64,000 bases of DNA from Vulgatibacter sp035565615. GTDB lineage: Bacteria > Myxococcota > Myxococcia > Myxococcales > Vulgatibacteraceae. Within the stretch, counting starts at the first letter, position 1, and every line of letters starts with the position of its first letter. Of the stretch, positions 24,701 to 32,837 are shown one piece after another. Made by a program: the position numbers and the translations under genes. The DNA is taken from contig DATMSB010000062.1 of NCBI GenBank assembly GCA_035565615.1, forward strand, positions 28,590 to 92,589, given 5' to 3'. The notes beneath the pieces were generated by a model. The model was given only the letters and a program-made list of their open reading frames with translations. It had not been told where the DNA came from and made no database searches.

Positions 24701-25846
24701 ATGTCCCGCGAAGCCATCCGGTCGGCGGCCTGGGGGTTGGCCGCGTCCATCGCCCTCGCCGCCGCCATCGTGGTCGGCTCGAGGAACCTCGCCCACTTCG
24801 ACGCCGCCCTGGTCGCCTACACCTTCGCCGTGCTCTTCGCGACCTTCGGGCTCACCTACCGCTACGTGATGTGGTTGCAGCGCCCGCCCACCGCGCTCTA
24901 CTGGCGGCGGGGCTGGCAGGCCTTCCTCGACCCGCGGCACCTCCTGCGCAACGTCGGCGCGTTCCTGGGGCGGATGGGGAGCGAGGTCGCCGCCAACGGC
25001 TTCATCTTCCGCCGCGACGCCCTCCGCGGGCTCACCCACCTGCTGATCATGTGGGGCTGCATCCTCGCCGTGGCGATCACCTTCCCGCTGGTCTTCGGCT
25101 GGCTGCACTTCCGCCCCGTCGCCGGCGACCTCTCCACGTACGAGACGGTGATCTTCGGCTGGCCGGTGTTCCGGTTCCCCCACCGAGGCGCCGGCGCCTT
25201 CTTCATGTTCCACGGGCTGGTGTGGGTGTCGGTGCTGGTGATCCTCGGGGTGATGCTCGCAATGCGCCGGCGGATGCGCAACGAGGGACCCGCCGCCGTG
25301 CAGCGCTTCGTCGAGGACTTCCTGCCGCTGATCCTCCTCTTCGCCGTGAGCATGACGGGCCTGCTGCTCACCGCGAGCTACACGTGGATGAAGGGCTACG
25401 GCTACGTCTTCCTGGCCATCTTCCACGCGATCACCGTGATCGGCACCTTCCTGTGGCTGCCCTTCGGGAAGTTCTTCCATGTCTTCCAGCGGCCGGCGCA
25501 GCTCGGGGTGGGCTTCTACAAGGACGCGGGCGTCCGGGAGGGCAAGGCGGCGTGCCGCCGCTGCGGGCACGCGTTCACCACCGCCATGAAGGTCCGGGAT
25601 CTCGTCGCCGTCGAGCGCGCCCTCGGCTACCGCTACGAGATCCCGGGCGACCCCGTGGAGCACTACCAGTGGATCTGCCCGCCGTGCCGGCGCGCGGCGT
25701 ACGCGGCGGCGCAAGGGGCGGCGTGGCGGGGCAGGCGGGGCGGCGCGCCGATGGAGGGCGCCTCGCTGTCGATGCCCGCCTACGCGAACCCCGGCATGGG
25801 CGAGGGCCCGTTGGGCGCCGAGGACCGGGCGAACTTTCATCCTTGA
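24701..25846 (+). CDS. NarI/HdrE-like b-type cytochrome membrane subunit with C-terminal CxxC pair
   Basis: A 381-residue protein with six or so membrane helices. Helix histidines (GLTHLLIMW, FHGLVWV, IFHAITVIG, KFFHVFQRP) match those of the nitrate reductase gamma / HdrE family that holds two hemes b and oxidises quinol. After the membrane part, a soluble tail has CRRCGH and, about 45 residues later, CPPCRR, resembling a zinc ribbon or rubredoxin-like knuckle. It heads the molybdenum enzyme module, so it is the likely quinol-oxidising subunit. Start at the first ATG before the first helix; the 116 bases upstream hold nothing recognisable. Confidence 0.75.
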   Translation: MSREAIRSAAWGLAASIALAAAIVVGSRNLAHFDAALVAYTFAVLFATFGLTYRYVMWLQRPPTALYWRRGWQAFLDPRHLLRNVGAFLGRMGSEVAANGFIFRRDALRGLTHLLIMWGCILAVAITFPLVFGWLHFRPVAGDLSTYETVIFGWPVFRFPHRGAGAFFMFHGLVWVSVLVILGVMLAMRRRMRNEGPAAVQRFVEDFLPLILLFAVSMTGLLLTASYTWMKGYGYVFLAIFHAITVIGTFLWLPFGKFFHVFQRPAQLGVGFYKDAGVREGKAACRRCGHAFTTAMKVRDLVAVERALGYRYEIPGDPVEHYQWICPPCRRAAYAAAQGAAWRGRRGGAPMEGASLSMPAYANPGMGEGPLGAEDRANFHP

Positions 25847-25856
25847 GGGCCGCGGC

Positions 25857-28145
25857 ATGGACCGTCGTCCACTCCAGACGCCGACGCCGGGACTCGACCT
25901 CGAGGCGATCCGCCGCTTCGGTCCCTTCCGGGCCTGGGCCGCGGACGTGCGAGTGGACAGCGGCGTCGAGGTGGATCGGGTGGTGAAGACCCACTGCTGC
26001 TTCTGCGGGCAGCAGTGCGGCATGCAGCTCGAGGTCAAGGACGAGACCATCGTCGGCGTGAAGCCCTGGTACGAGTTCCCCTTCAACCGGGGGATGCTCT
26101 GCCCCAAGGGCGTGACCCGCCATCTGCAGCAGGCCCACCCCGATCGGCTCCTCCACGCCTACGAGCGCGATCCCGACGCGCCGGGCGGCTTTCGCCCCAT
26201 GCCGTACGAGCAGGCGATCGAGCGGGTCGCCTCCGAGATCGATCGGATCCAGCGGGAGCACGGCAGGGACGCCTTCGCGATCCTCTCCGGCGCGAGCCTC
26301 ACCACCGAGAAGACCTACCTGATGGGCAAGTTCGCCCACATGTGCCTGCGCACCGCCAACATCGACTACAACGGCCGCCTCTGCATGGTCAGCGCCGCCG
26401 GCGGCAACAAGAAGGCCTTCGGCGTCGATCGGGCGGCGAACCCATGGTCCGACATCCTGGGCGCCGAGGTGGTGTGGATCAGCGGCGCCAACGTGGCCGA
26501 GTGCGCTCCGATCACGACCAACTACGTGTGGCAGGCGCGGGAGCAGGGCGCCAAGGTGATCGTCGTCGATCCACGGATCACGCCGATCGCGCGCACTTGC
26601 GATCTCTTCCTGCCGATCAAGCCGGGGCGCGACGCGGCGCTCTTCAACGGCGTCCTCCACCTCATGATCGAGAACGGCTGGATCGACCGCGGCTTCATCG
26701 AGGCCCACACCGTCGGCTTCGAGGAGGTGGCGAGGGAGGTCCGCGCGTGGACCCCGCGGCGCACGGCGGAGGTGACGGGGATCGCCGAGGAGCGGATCCG
26801 CCGGGCCGCCGAGTGGTGGGGAACGGCGAAGACCAGCTTCCTCATGCACGCCCGCGGCATCGAGCACCACACCAGCGGGGTGATCAACGTGCTCGGGGCG
26901 ATCAACCTCGTCCTGGCGTCGGGGCGCATCGGAAGGCCGTTCTGCGGCTACGCCACCATCACGGGGCAGGGGAACGGGCAGGGCGGGCGAGAGCACGGCC
27001 AGAAGTGCGACCAGCTCCCTGGCGGCCGCGACCTCGACGATTCGGCGCACCGCGCCTGGGTGGCGAAGGTGTGGGGGATGGATCCCGACGAGCTCCCCAT
27101 GCCCGGCGCCGTGGCCTACGAGATCGTGCGCAAGGCGGCGCGCGGCGAGATCAAGGGGCTCCTCAGCATCTGCTTCAACCCGGTGGTCTCGCTGCCCGAC
27201 AACAACTTCGTCCGCCGCGCCCTGGAGAAGCTCGAGTTCTACGCGGCGATCGACTTCTTCCTCAGCGAGACCGCGCGGTATGCCCACGTGGTGCTTCCGG
27301 GGTCCCTGCACGAGGAGGACGAGGGGACCGTCACCCAGCTCGAGGGGCGGATCATCAAGATCAACCAGGTGGTGGATCCACCCGGCGAGGCGCGGCAGGA
27401 CTGGCGGATCGTTCAGGACGTCGCCAGGGCCCTCGGCAGGGAGAAGGGCTTCGCCTTCCGTAGCACCCGCGAGATCTTCGAGGAGCTCCGCGTCGCGTCC
27501 AAGGGCTGGATCATGGACTACTCCGGCGTCACCTGGGAGCGGGTGGAGCAGAACTTCGGCGTGTTCTGGCCCTGCCCCGACGAGGTGCCGGAGGGCGTGG
27601 CGCCGCCCCCGCCCCAGGGGACCGTGCGTCTCTTCGAGCCGGGTTCCTGGAACCCGATCGCCAGGGGCGCCGGCCCCTTCTACTTCCCCGACGGCAAGGC
27701 CCGCTTCAACGCCACCCCCTACGCCGGCCCCGCCGAGGACGTCGACGACGAGTACCCGATCATCCTCACCACCGGGCGGGTGGTGAGCCAGTTCCTCTCC
27801 GGCAACCAGACGAGGCGGATCGGGCCGTTGGTGGACCACTATCCGGAGCCGCGACTCGAGGTGCACCCTGCGCTGGCGGCGAAGCTCGGCATCGCCCATG
27901 GGGACTGGACGCTCGCCGAGAGCCGTCGCGGGAACTGCACGCTCCGGGCGTCGGTGGTGCGCACCATCCGCCCGGACACCGTCTTCATCCCCTACCACTG
28001 GGGCGGCAGGAAGAGCGCGAACCAGCTCACCAACGCCGCCCTCGATCCCATCTCGGGGATCCCCGAATACAAGGTGTGCGCGGTGCGGGTGCGCAAGGCG
28101 GACGGGCCGCCCGAGTACGCCGACGTCCTCCAGCCGCAGCAATGA
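25857..28145 (+). CDS. Molybdopterin oxidoreductase, probable nitrate reductase catalytic subunit (Nap/Nas type)
   Basis: A 762-residue enzyme of the DMSO reductase superfamily. The N-terminal [4Fe-4S] site is CCFCGQQCGM plus LCPKG. The molybdenum-ligand position is Cys176 in GRLCMVSAA; Cys followed by Met, not His, is the pattern of Nap/Nas nitrate reductases rather than formate dehydrogenases. SGNQTRRIGPL and HWGGRKSANQLTN mark the C-terminal cofactor domain. No twin-arginine signal is seen, so a cytoplasmic location is likely unless a partner exports it. Formate dehydrogenase or another oxyanion reductase remains possible. Confidence 0.8.
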   Translation: MDRRPLQTPTPGLDLEAIRRFGPFRAWAADVRVDSGVEVDRVVKTHCCFCGQQCGMQLEVKDETIVGVKPWYEFPFNRGMLCPKGVTRHLQQAHPDRLLHAYERDPDAPGGFRPMPYEQAIERVASEIDRIQREHGRDAFAILSGASLTTEKTYLMGKFAHMCLRTANIDYNGRLCMVSAAGGNKKAFGVDRAANPWSDILGAEVVWISGANVAECAPITTNYVWQAREQGAKVIVVDPRITPIARTCDLFLPIKPGRDAALFNGVLHLMIENGWIDRGFIEAHTVGFEEVAREVRAWTPRRTAEVTGIAEERIRRAAEWWGTAKTSFLMHARGIEHHTSGVINVLGAINLVLASGRIGRPFCGYATITGQGNGQGGREHGQKCDQLPGGRDLDDSAHRAWVAKVWGMDPDELPMPGAVAYEIVRKAARGEIKGLLSICFNPVVSLPDNNFVRRALEKLEFYAAIDFFLSETARYAHVVLPGSLHEEDEGTVTQLEGRIIKINQVVDPPGEARQDWRIVQDVARALGREKGFAFRSTREIFEELRVASKGWIMDYSGVTWERVEQNFGVFWPCPDEVPEGVAPPPPQGTVRLFEPGSWNPIARGAGPFYFPDGKARFNATPYAGPAEDVDDEYPIILTTGRVVSQFLSGNQTRRIGPLVDHYPEPRLEVHPALAAKLGIAHGDWTLAESRRGNCTLRASVVRTIRPDTVFIPYHWGGRKSANQLTNAALDPISGIPEYKVCAVRVRKADGPPEYADVLQPQQ

Positions 28146-28197
28146 GCCGCCAGGGGAGGCGCTCCCCCTGCACCGGCCCTCTCCCCGAAGGGAGCCC

Positions 28198-28830
28198 ATG
28201 GCCGTCCCCGACGATCTCTTCTTCTACGTGGATCCCGGACGCTGCATCGGGTGCCAGTCCTGCGTGCAGGCCTGCATGCAGTGCGACACCCACAAGGGCC
28301 AGTCGATGATCCAGCTCGACCAGGTGGACAGGGAGGCGTCCACGCAGACCGTGCCCATGGTCTGCATGCACTGCGACTCGCCCACCTGCGCGGAGGTCTG
28401 CCCCGCCGACGCCATCAAGAAGACCGAGGACGGCGTGGTGCAGACCGCCCGCAAGCCGAGGTGCATCGCATGCAACAACTGCGTGCTGGCCTGCCCCTTC
28501 GGCGTGCCGAAGATGAACACCGGCATGCACCTGATGATGAAGTGCGACATGTGCTACGACCGCACCTCCATCGGTCTCAAGCCGATGTGCGCATCGGTCT
28601 GCCCCAGCCAGGCGCTCGCCTTCGGGACCCGCGAGGAGATCGAGCGCACCCGCCCGAACTCCCAGGCGATCGACGCCTTCCGCTTCGGCGATCAGATCAT
28701 CCGCACCAAGGTGAAGCTGATGGTGCCTCGCGACGCGCCCCAGGAGGTGCTCGACGTCACCGGGGCGCTCCACCAGCCCACGATCGGCCGGGACGCGGTC
28801 GAGAGCGTCTTCGAGGAGGAGGGCACGTGA
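28198..28830 (+). CDS. Four-cluster [4Fe-4S] ferredoxin subunit (NrfC/DmsB type)
   Basis: A 210-residue electron-transfer subunit. Cysteine groups CIGCQSCVQACMQC, CMHCDSPTCAEVCP, CIACNNCVLACP and CDMCYD..CASVCP supply sixteen ligands for four clusters, as in NrfC, DmsB and HybA. The layout places it between the b cytochrome and the molybdenum subunit. ATG at 28198 is preceded by GAAGGGAG. No Tat signal, in agreement with the catalytic subunit. Ends in a GTGA overlap with the Rieske gene. Confidence 0.88.
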   Translation: MAVPDDLFFYVDPGRCIGCQSCVQACMQCDTHKGQSMIQLDQVDREASTQTVPMVCMHCDSPTCAEVCPADAIKKTEDGVVQTARKPRCIACNNCVLACPFGVPKMNTGMHLMMKCDMCYDRTSIGLKPMCASVCPSQALAFGTREEIERTRPNSQAIDAFRFGDQIIRTKVKLMVPRDAPQEVLDVTGALHQPTIGRDAVESVFEEEGT

Positions 28831-29393
28831 TCGATCCCATCAGCGCGGGGCGGATCCGCCCCGAGAGTCGCACCACGCCTCCCGACGGCAGCCCCCACCG
28901 CCTGCAGCCCAAGTGGCGAAGGGACTTCCCCATCGACACCGGCCAGGACGAGTACGTCTCCCGCCGGGAGCTGGTGAAGTTCATGGTCCTCACCAGCGGC
29001 GCTTTCGCGGTGGGGCAGTTCTGGCTGGTGGCGCGCAGCCTCGTCCGGCGCGGCGTCACGCAGCCTGCGCCGGCGCCCGTCGCCGCCGTCGACGAGCTGC
29101 CGGTGGGCGGCGCCAAGACCTTCCGCTATCCGGAGGGGAGCAGCCCGCGGATCTTGGTGCGGCTCGACGAGGAGCGCTTCGTCGCCTACGACCAGCAGTG
29201 CACCCACCTGCTCTGCCCGGTGGTGCCGGCGGTCCGGGAGGGCGCGCTCCATTGCCCGTGCCACAACGGCTGGTTCGACCTCGAGACCGGCCGGCCCACG
29301 GCGGGGCCGCCGCGCCGCGCGCTCCCCCGCGTGCTCGTCGAGACCCGCGGCGGGCAGGTGTGGGCCACTGGCGTCGAGGAGCCGTCGACGTGA
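28827..29393 (+). CDS. Membrane-anchored Rieske [2Fe-2S] protein
   Basis: A 188-residue protein. The anchor region starts with SRRELVK, a twin-arginine-like motif, followed by a hydrophobic helix (about residues 50-72). The C-terminal Rieske domain carries CTHLLCP and CPCHNGWFD, giving two Cys and two His ligands. Tat-anchored Rieske proteins face the periplasm in cytochrome bc complexes. Its place next to a cytoplasmic-looking molybdenum enzyme is therefore interesting: it may link the quinol-oxidising subunit to periplasmic carriers. Overlaps both neighbours by 4 bases. Confidence 0.88.
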   Translation: MIDPISAGRIRPESRTTPPDGSPHRLQPKWRRDFPIDTGQDEYVSRRELVKFMVLTSGAFAVGQFWLVARSLVRRGVTQPAPAPVAAVDELPVGGAKTFRYPEGSSPRILVRLDEERFVAYDQQCTHLLCPVVPAVREGALHCPCHNGWFDLETGRPTAGPPRRALPRVLVETRGGQVWATGVEEPST

Positions 29394-29608
29394 GCGGCCG
29401 CCCGCCCTTCGTCCGCTCGCGGAGGATGACGATCGTCAACGGCATCCTCATCCTCGTCATCGTCCTGGTGTCGCTGCAGCTCTGGCTGCTCACCGCCACC
29501 ATGAACGCGTGGCTGGGAGGAGACGACGAGATCGTGGTGCCCGCCGCGGTGGTCAGCCTCGTCTGCCTGGGGCTGAACGCGGGGCTGCTGCGCTACCTGA
29601 CGAGGTGA
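29390..29608 (+). CDS. Small two-helix membrane protein
   Basis: A 72-residue protein with two hydrophobic helices (about residues 16-35 and 48-68) joined by an acidic loop (GGDDEIV). The GTG start overlaps the Rieske stop. Similar small proteins accompany Rieske proteins in related bacteria, as far as I recall, but no role is known. It probably anchors or shapes the complex. Confidence 0.6.
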   Translation: MSGRPPFVRSRRMTIVNGILILVIVLVSLQLWLLTATMNAWLGGDDEIVVPAAVVSLVCLGLNAGLLRYLTR

Positions 29609-29610
29609 GG

Positions 29611-30717
29611 ATGCGCCCGGGCCGTGCGGGAGGAGGGGCGGGGGGCCCGCGGGACATCCCCACCACCCTCGGCTGGCGGGTGGCGAGGGGCGTGCGATCC
29701 CTCTTCCCCGGCTACTTCGCGCTCGTCATGGCCACCGGGATCATCTCGGTGGCCTCGCACCTCCTGGGGATCGGGTGGGCCGCGCGGATCCTCCTCTACG
29801 CGAACCTCTTCTTCTACGGCGTGCTCTCGCTCCTCTTCCTCGCCCGGCTCCTCTTCTACTTCCCGGACGTCATCGCCGACCTACGGGAGCCGCTGCGGGG
29901 GCCGGGCTTCTTCACCCTGGTCGCCGGAACTTGCGTCCTCGGGAGCCAGCTCGTCGTCGTCGCCCAAAGGCGCGTCGCCGCCGAGGTCCTCTGGTTCCTC
30001 GGGATCGGGCTCTGGATCGTGGTGACCTACGCCTTCTTCACCGCGATCATCAGCCGCCCCGAGAAGCCCTCCCTCGAGCAGGGGATCAGCGGCGCGTGGC
30101 TCATCGCCTCCGTCGCCACCCAGTCGGTGGCGGTGCTGGGGACGCTGCTGGGGGCGGAGTTCGAGGTCGGCCGCGAGGTGGCCCTCTTCTTCGCGCTGGC
30201 GATGTACCTGCTGGGATCGATGCTCTACCTGAACATCATCACCCTGATCTTCTACCGGTTCACCTTCCTCCACCTCACCACCGCGAAGCTCTCCCCGTCG
30301 TACTGGATCAACATGGGCGCGGTGGCCATCACCACCCTCGCCGGCGCCACCCTGATCATGGTCTCCGGAGAGTGGTCCTTCCTCGCCATGCTGCGGCCGT
30401 TCCTGGTGGGCTTCACCCTCTTCTTCTGGGCGACCGGCACCTGGTGGATCCCCCTCCTCGTCATCCTCGGGGTGTGGCGACACGTCGTCCACCGCTTCCC
30501 CCTCACCTACGACCCGCACTTCTGGGCGGGGGTCTTCCCGCTGGGCATGTACACCGTCGCCACCCTTCGCCTCTCCCATGCCACCGAGCTCGGCTTCCTC
30601 GAGGTGATCCCCCGCTACTTCATCTACGTGGACTACTTCGCCTGGCTGGTGGCCTTCGCCGGCCTCGCGCACGAGGTGTGGCGGCTGCTCGCCGGCTCCG
30701 ATCCCGCCTCCGTCTGA
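29611..30717 (+). CDS. TDT-family (TehA/SLAC1-like) transporter
   Basis: A 368-residue protein with ten hydrophobic helices. GYFALVMATGIISVASH near the N-terminus is the signature of the tellurite-resistance/dicarboxylate transporter family; FPLGMYTVAT also fits. Members move anions such as malate, sulfite, nitrate or chloride. Beside a probable nitrate reductase, a nitrate or nitrite channel role is attractive but unproven. ATG at 29611 sits 2 bases after the small gene with GAGGTGAGG upstream. Confidence 0.8.
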   Translation: MRPGRAGGGAGGPRDIPTTLGWRVARGVRSLFPGYFALVMATGIISVASHLLGIGWAARILLYANLFFYGVLSLLFLARLLFYFPDVIADLREPLRGPGFFTLVAGTCVLGSQLVVVAQRRVAAEVLWFLGIGLWIVVTYAFFTAIISRPEKPSLEQGISGAWLIASVATQSVAVLGTLLGAEFEVGREVALFFALAMYLLGSMLYLNIITLIFYRFTFLHLTTAKLSPSYWINMGAVAITTLAGATLIMVSGEWSFLAMLRPFLVGFTLFFWATGTWWIPLLVILGVWRHVVHRFPLTYDPHFWAGVFPLGMYTVATLRLSHATELGFLEVIPRYFIYVDYFAWLVAFAGLAHEVWRLLAGSDPASV

Positions 30718-30922
30718 CCGATCTCGCGCCTGCCGATCGCAGGGCCTCCGAAGGCGCGCCTCCGTCGTACGGGTACGCCAGATCGAACCTTCCCGGCACC
30801 CTCTCCGAACCAGGCGACGCGCTACACTGATGCGGAAGCGAAGGGAGATCGGTGGGGCATCCGCACGCCGATCCCGGTACACACAGGCCGCATCCGCGGG
30901 TGCGAAAAGCGGAAGTGGTCGC

Positions 30923-31252
30923 ATGCGTAGGATCGTCTCGAACGCGGGGGCGTTCGTGGCGGCGGGGCTGACCGCCGCCATCGCGCCGGGGCGGAGCGCC
31001 GAGGCCAGGACCTGCGACGTCCCGGAACCGGAGCGCCTCTTCCTCGAGCTCGAATCCGTTTCGATCAACGGTTTCGAGATCATCGGGGTCGAAGGCGAGG
31101 TCTGGGCGCACCCGATCGCGCGCCGCGTACCAGGCCGCGTGCACCGCCGAGGCCTCGAGGTAGCGTCGGCCGCGGGGGCTTCGGCGGTGGCGAGCGCCAG
31201 CCCGCTCCCGTCCGGCGGGATCCCGCGTGCGTGCCGCGGGCCCGCCGTGTAG
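30923..31252 (+). CDS. Possible small secreted protein, possibly frameshifted
   Basis: The 546-base gap between the transporter and mutH holds one candidate. From the ATG at 30923 a 109-codon frame begins with a signal-like stretch (RRIVSNAGAFVAAGLTAAIAP, ending near AEA) and continues ERLFLELESVSINGFEIIGVEGEVW. After about 31108 the product becomes Arg/Ala-rich and unconvincing. The +1 frame there would end soon with a plausible C-terminus (AAYQAACTAEAS). This may be a short real gene with a frameshift, or chance. No family recognised. Confidence 0.3.
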   Translation: MRRIVSNAGAFVAAGLTAAIAPGRSAEARTCDVPEPERLFLELESVSINGFEIIGVEGEVWAHPIARRVPGRVHRRGLEVASAAGASAVASASPLPSGGIPRACRGPAV

Positions 31253-31263
31253 GTTGTCGGGCG

Positions 31264-31947
31264 ATGCTTCCCTTTGTGCTGGTGTCGCCGCCCGGATCGG
31301 AGGAAGAGCTCGCGGAGCGGGCGCGGAGGCTCGCGGGGCGGACGGTGGGGGTGGTCGCCGCGCAGCATTCCGTGCCGCTCGCGGACCTGCGCCGCTCGAA
31401 GGGCTGGGTGGGCCGGCTGGTGGAGATCGCGCTGGGGGCCACGGCGGCCAGCCGGGCCGCGCCCGACTTCGAGGCGCTGGGCGTGGAGATGAAGACGGTG
31501 CCGGTGAGCGCGGCGGGGGCGCCGCGGGAGAGCACCTTCGTCTGCGCGGCCCCCCTCGAGACCATGGGCGAGATCGGCTGGGAGGCGTCGCCCGTCCGCA
31601 AGAAGCTGGCGCGGGTGCTGTGGGTACCGGTCGAGGCGGACAAGGCGTTGCCGCTGGCGGAGCGTCGCTTCGGCGTGCCCCTGCTGTGGAGCCCCGGCCC
31701 CGAGGAGGAGGAGGCGCTGCGCCGCGACTGGGACGAGTTCTCGGAGCGGGTGGGCCGGGGGCGGGTCGAGGACATCACCGCGCACATGGGGCGGCACCTC
31801 CAGCTTCGTCCGAAGGGCGCGAGCGCGTCCTCTGTGCGCTGGGGCATCGACGAGGACGGGAACGCCATCCGCACGCTGCCGCTCGCCTTCTACCTGCGCG
31901 CCTCCTTCGTGCGCGCGATCCTCGAGCGCAGCTTCGTCCAACCTTGA
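31264..31947 (+). CDS. mutH: DNA mismatch repair endonuclease MutH
   Basis: A 227-residue protein that aligns with Escherichia coli MutH over its full length (229 residues there). The catalytic residues are kept in the expected frame: Glu54 (LVEIALG), Asp68, Glu75 and Lys77 (DFEALGVEMKT). Also conserved are STFVCAAPL, KLARVLWVPVE, PLLWSP and LPLAFYLRASF. In gamma-proteobacteria MutH nicks the unmethylated strand at hemimethylated GATC after MutS-MutL signalling. No mutS, mutL or dam is nearby. MutH is uncommon outside gamma-proteobacteria, so transfer is plausible. A Sau3AI-like restriction enzyme is less likely given the small size. Confidence 0.92.
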   Translation: MLPFVLVSPPGSEEELAERARRLAGRTVGVVAAQHSVPLADLRRSKGWVGRLVEIALGATAASRAAPDFEALGVEMKTVPVSAAGAPRESTFVCAAPLETMGEIGWEASPVRKKLARVLWVPVEADKALPLAERRFGVPLLWSPGPEEEEALRRDWDEFSERVGRGRVEDITAHMGRHLQLRPKGASASSVRWGIDEDGNAIRTLPLAFYLRASFVRAILERSFVQP

Positions 31948-32145
31948 CCGAAGCCTGAGCAACCCGCCATGGGTTCGTTTCCGGCCGGGTAACTCTCAAG
32001 CGTGAGGTGTTCGCGCCAGCGGACGGCCCCTGCACCGCGAAGTGTCTTGTAGCAATCGTTGCTTCTAGGAGTGTTGAACTCGCTTCCCGCGGGATCGAGA
32101 ATGGCAGTCGGCGGGGGCAAGAACGCCTCCGCGGGGAGGTCCCAA

Positions 32146-32470
32146 GTGATCACGACGAACTCGATTCGGCGGTTGGCGTTGAGCGCAGCGGTGTTGATGT
32201 CGTTTTCCGTGATGGATGATGCTCACGCCACCGGCATCGAAAGAGCGAGGGCCTTCCGCCAAGGTCTCCGGGGAAATACACGCGTCGCGGCTGGTACAGG
32301 GCATTCGCTCGCCATTCGAGCAAACGGAATGGCGGTCGCATGGGGAGCCAATCGTGCCGGACAACTGGGTGACGACAGCTATAACGACCAAGAATGTCTC
32401 ACCGAGGTGTTGGCACTCGAGAACGCCGTGGACATGATGGGCGGCACGCTCTTCTCTGCGGGCTTCGATC
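32146..32470 (+). pseudogene. Truncated RCC1-repeat secreted protein
   Basis: A GTG with GGGGAGGT upstream starts a signal peptide (about 28 residues, ending HA) and then one complete RCC1 repeat (RVAAGTGHSLAIRANGMAVAWGANRAGQLGDD) plus the start of a second. RCC1 proteins normally have about seven repeats. Similarity stops near 32470, where a different reversed fragment begins; the open frame runs on to 32700 without resemblance. It uses AAA, AAT and AGA codons more than its neighbours. A decayed relic, not a working gene. The rest of the 31948-32837 interval holds only this and the next relic. Confidence 0.6.
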
Positions 32471-32760
32471 ACTCGATGGCGTCGTATTCAAGGGCCACGG
32501 GTTCGAAGCCGACAGGGTCTGGAGTGGCAGTGAGTTCTGCCTGGAGCCCCTGGCCGGTCAGACTGACCCACTCCTTTTCGCAGTCCCCACAGAGCCGGAA
32601 CGTGATAGCCGACTCCACCGGGCCCCGTACCTGCGGCGAAAAGCTGACGGAAACCTCGAGTTTGGAGCCCGGCTCCAGTTGGAGGAAGGCTCCAACGTGA
32701 CGCCCGCGGGGACCTCTTCTGCGTCGAGGGTGAGCGCCACAGCCACCCCGGTGCGAGGGC
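32469..32760 (-). pseudogene. Fragment of a choice-of-anchor/ASH-like domain protein
   Basis: On the minus strand a stretch reads LEPGSKLEVSVSFSP, then AITFRLCGDCEKEWVSLTGQG, the hallmark of choice-of-anchor D / ASH beta-sandwich domains (F-x-P, then V-x-L-x-G-x-G). Upstream, VAVALTLDAEEVPAG continues the likely domain in a second frame, implying a frameshift near 32700. No start codon or signal peptide is attached and the 3' end stops abruptly at the RCC1 relic. Probably what remains of a larger secreted protein. Confidence 0.5.
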
Positions 32761-32837
32761 AAGGCGAAGCTCGTCGAGGCCGAAGCAGGCGGCGACTCTT
32801 CGGCTCCTCGTTCCGCCAAGCCGGGTAGGCTGGCGTC

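Noticed and set aside
31264..31947. Sau3AI-type restriction endonuclease
   Set aside because: Length and end-to-end similarity fit MutH; Sau3AI is about twice as long with two such domains, and no methyltransferase is adjacent.
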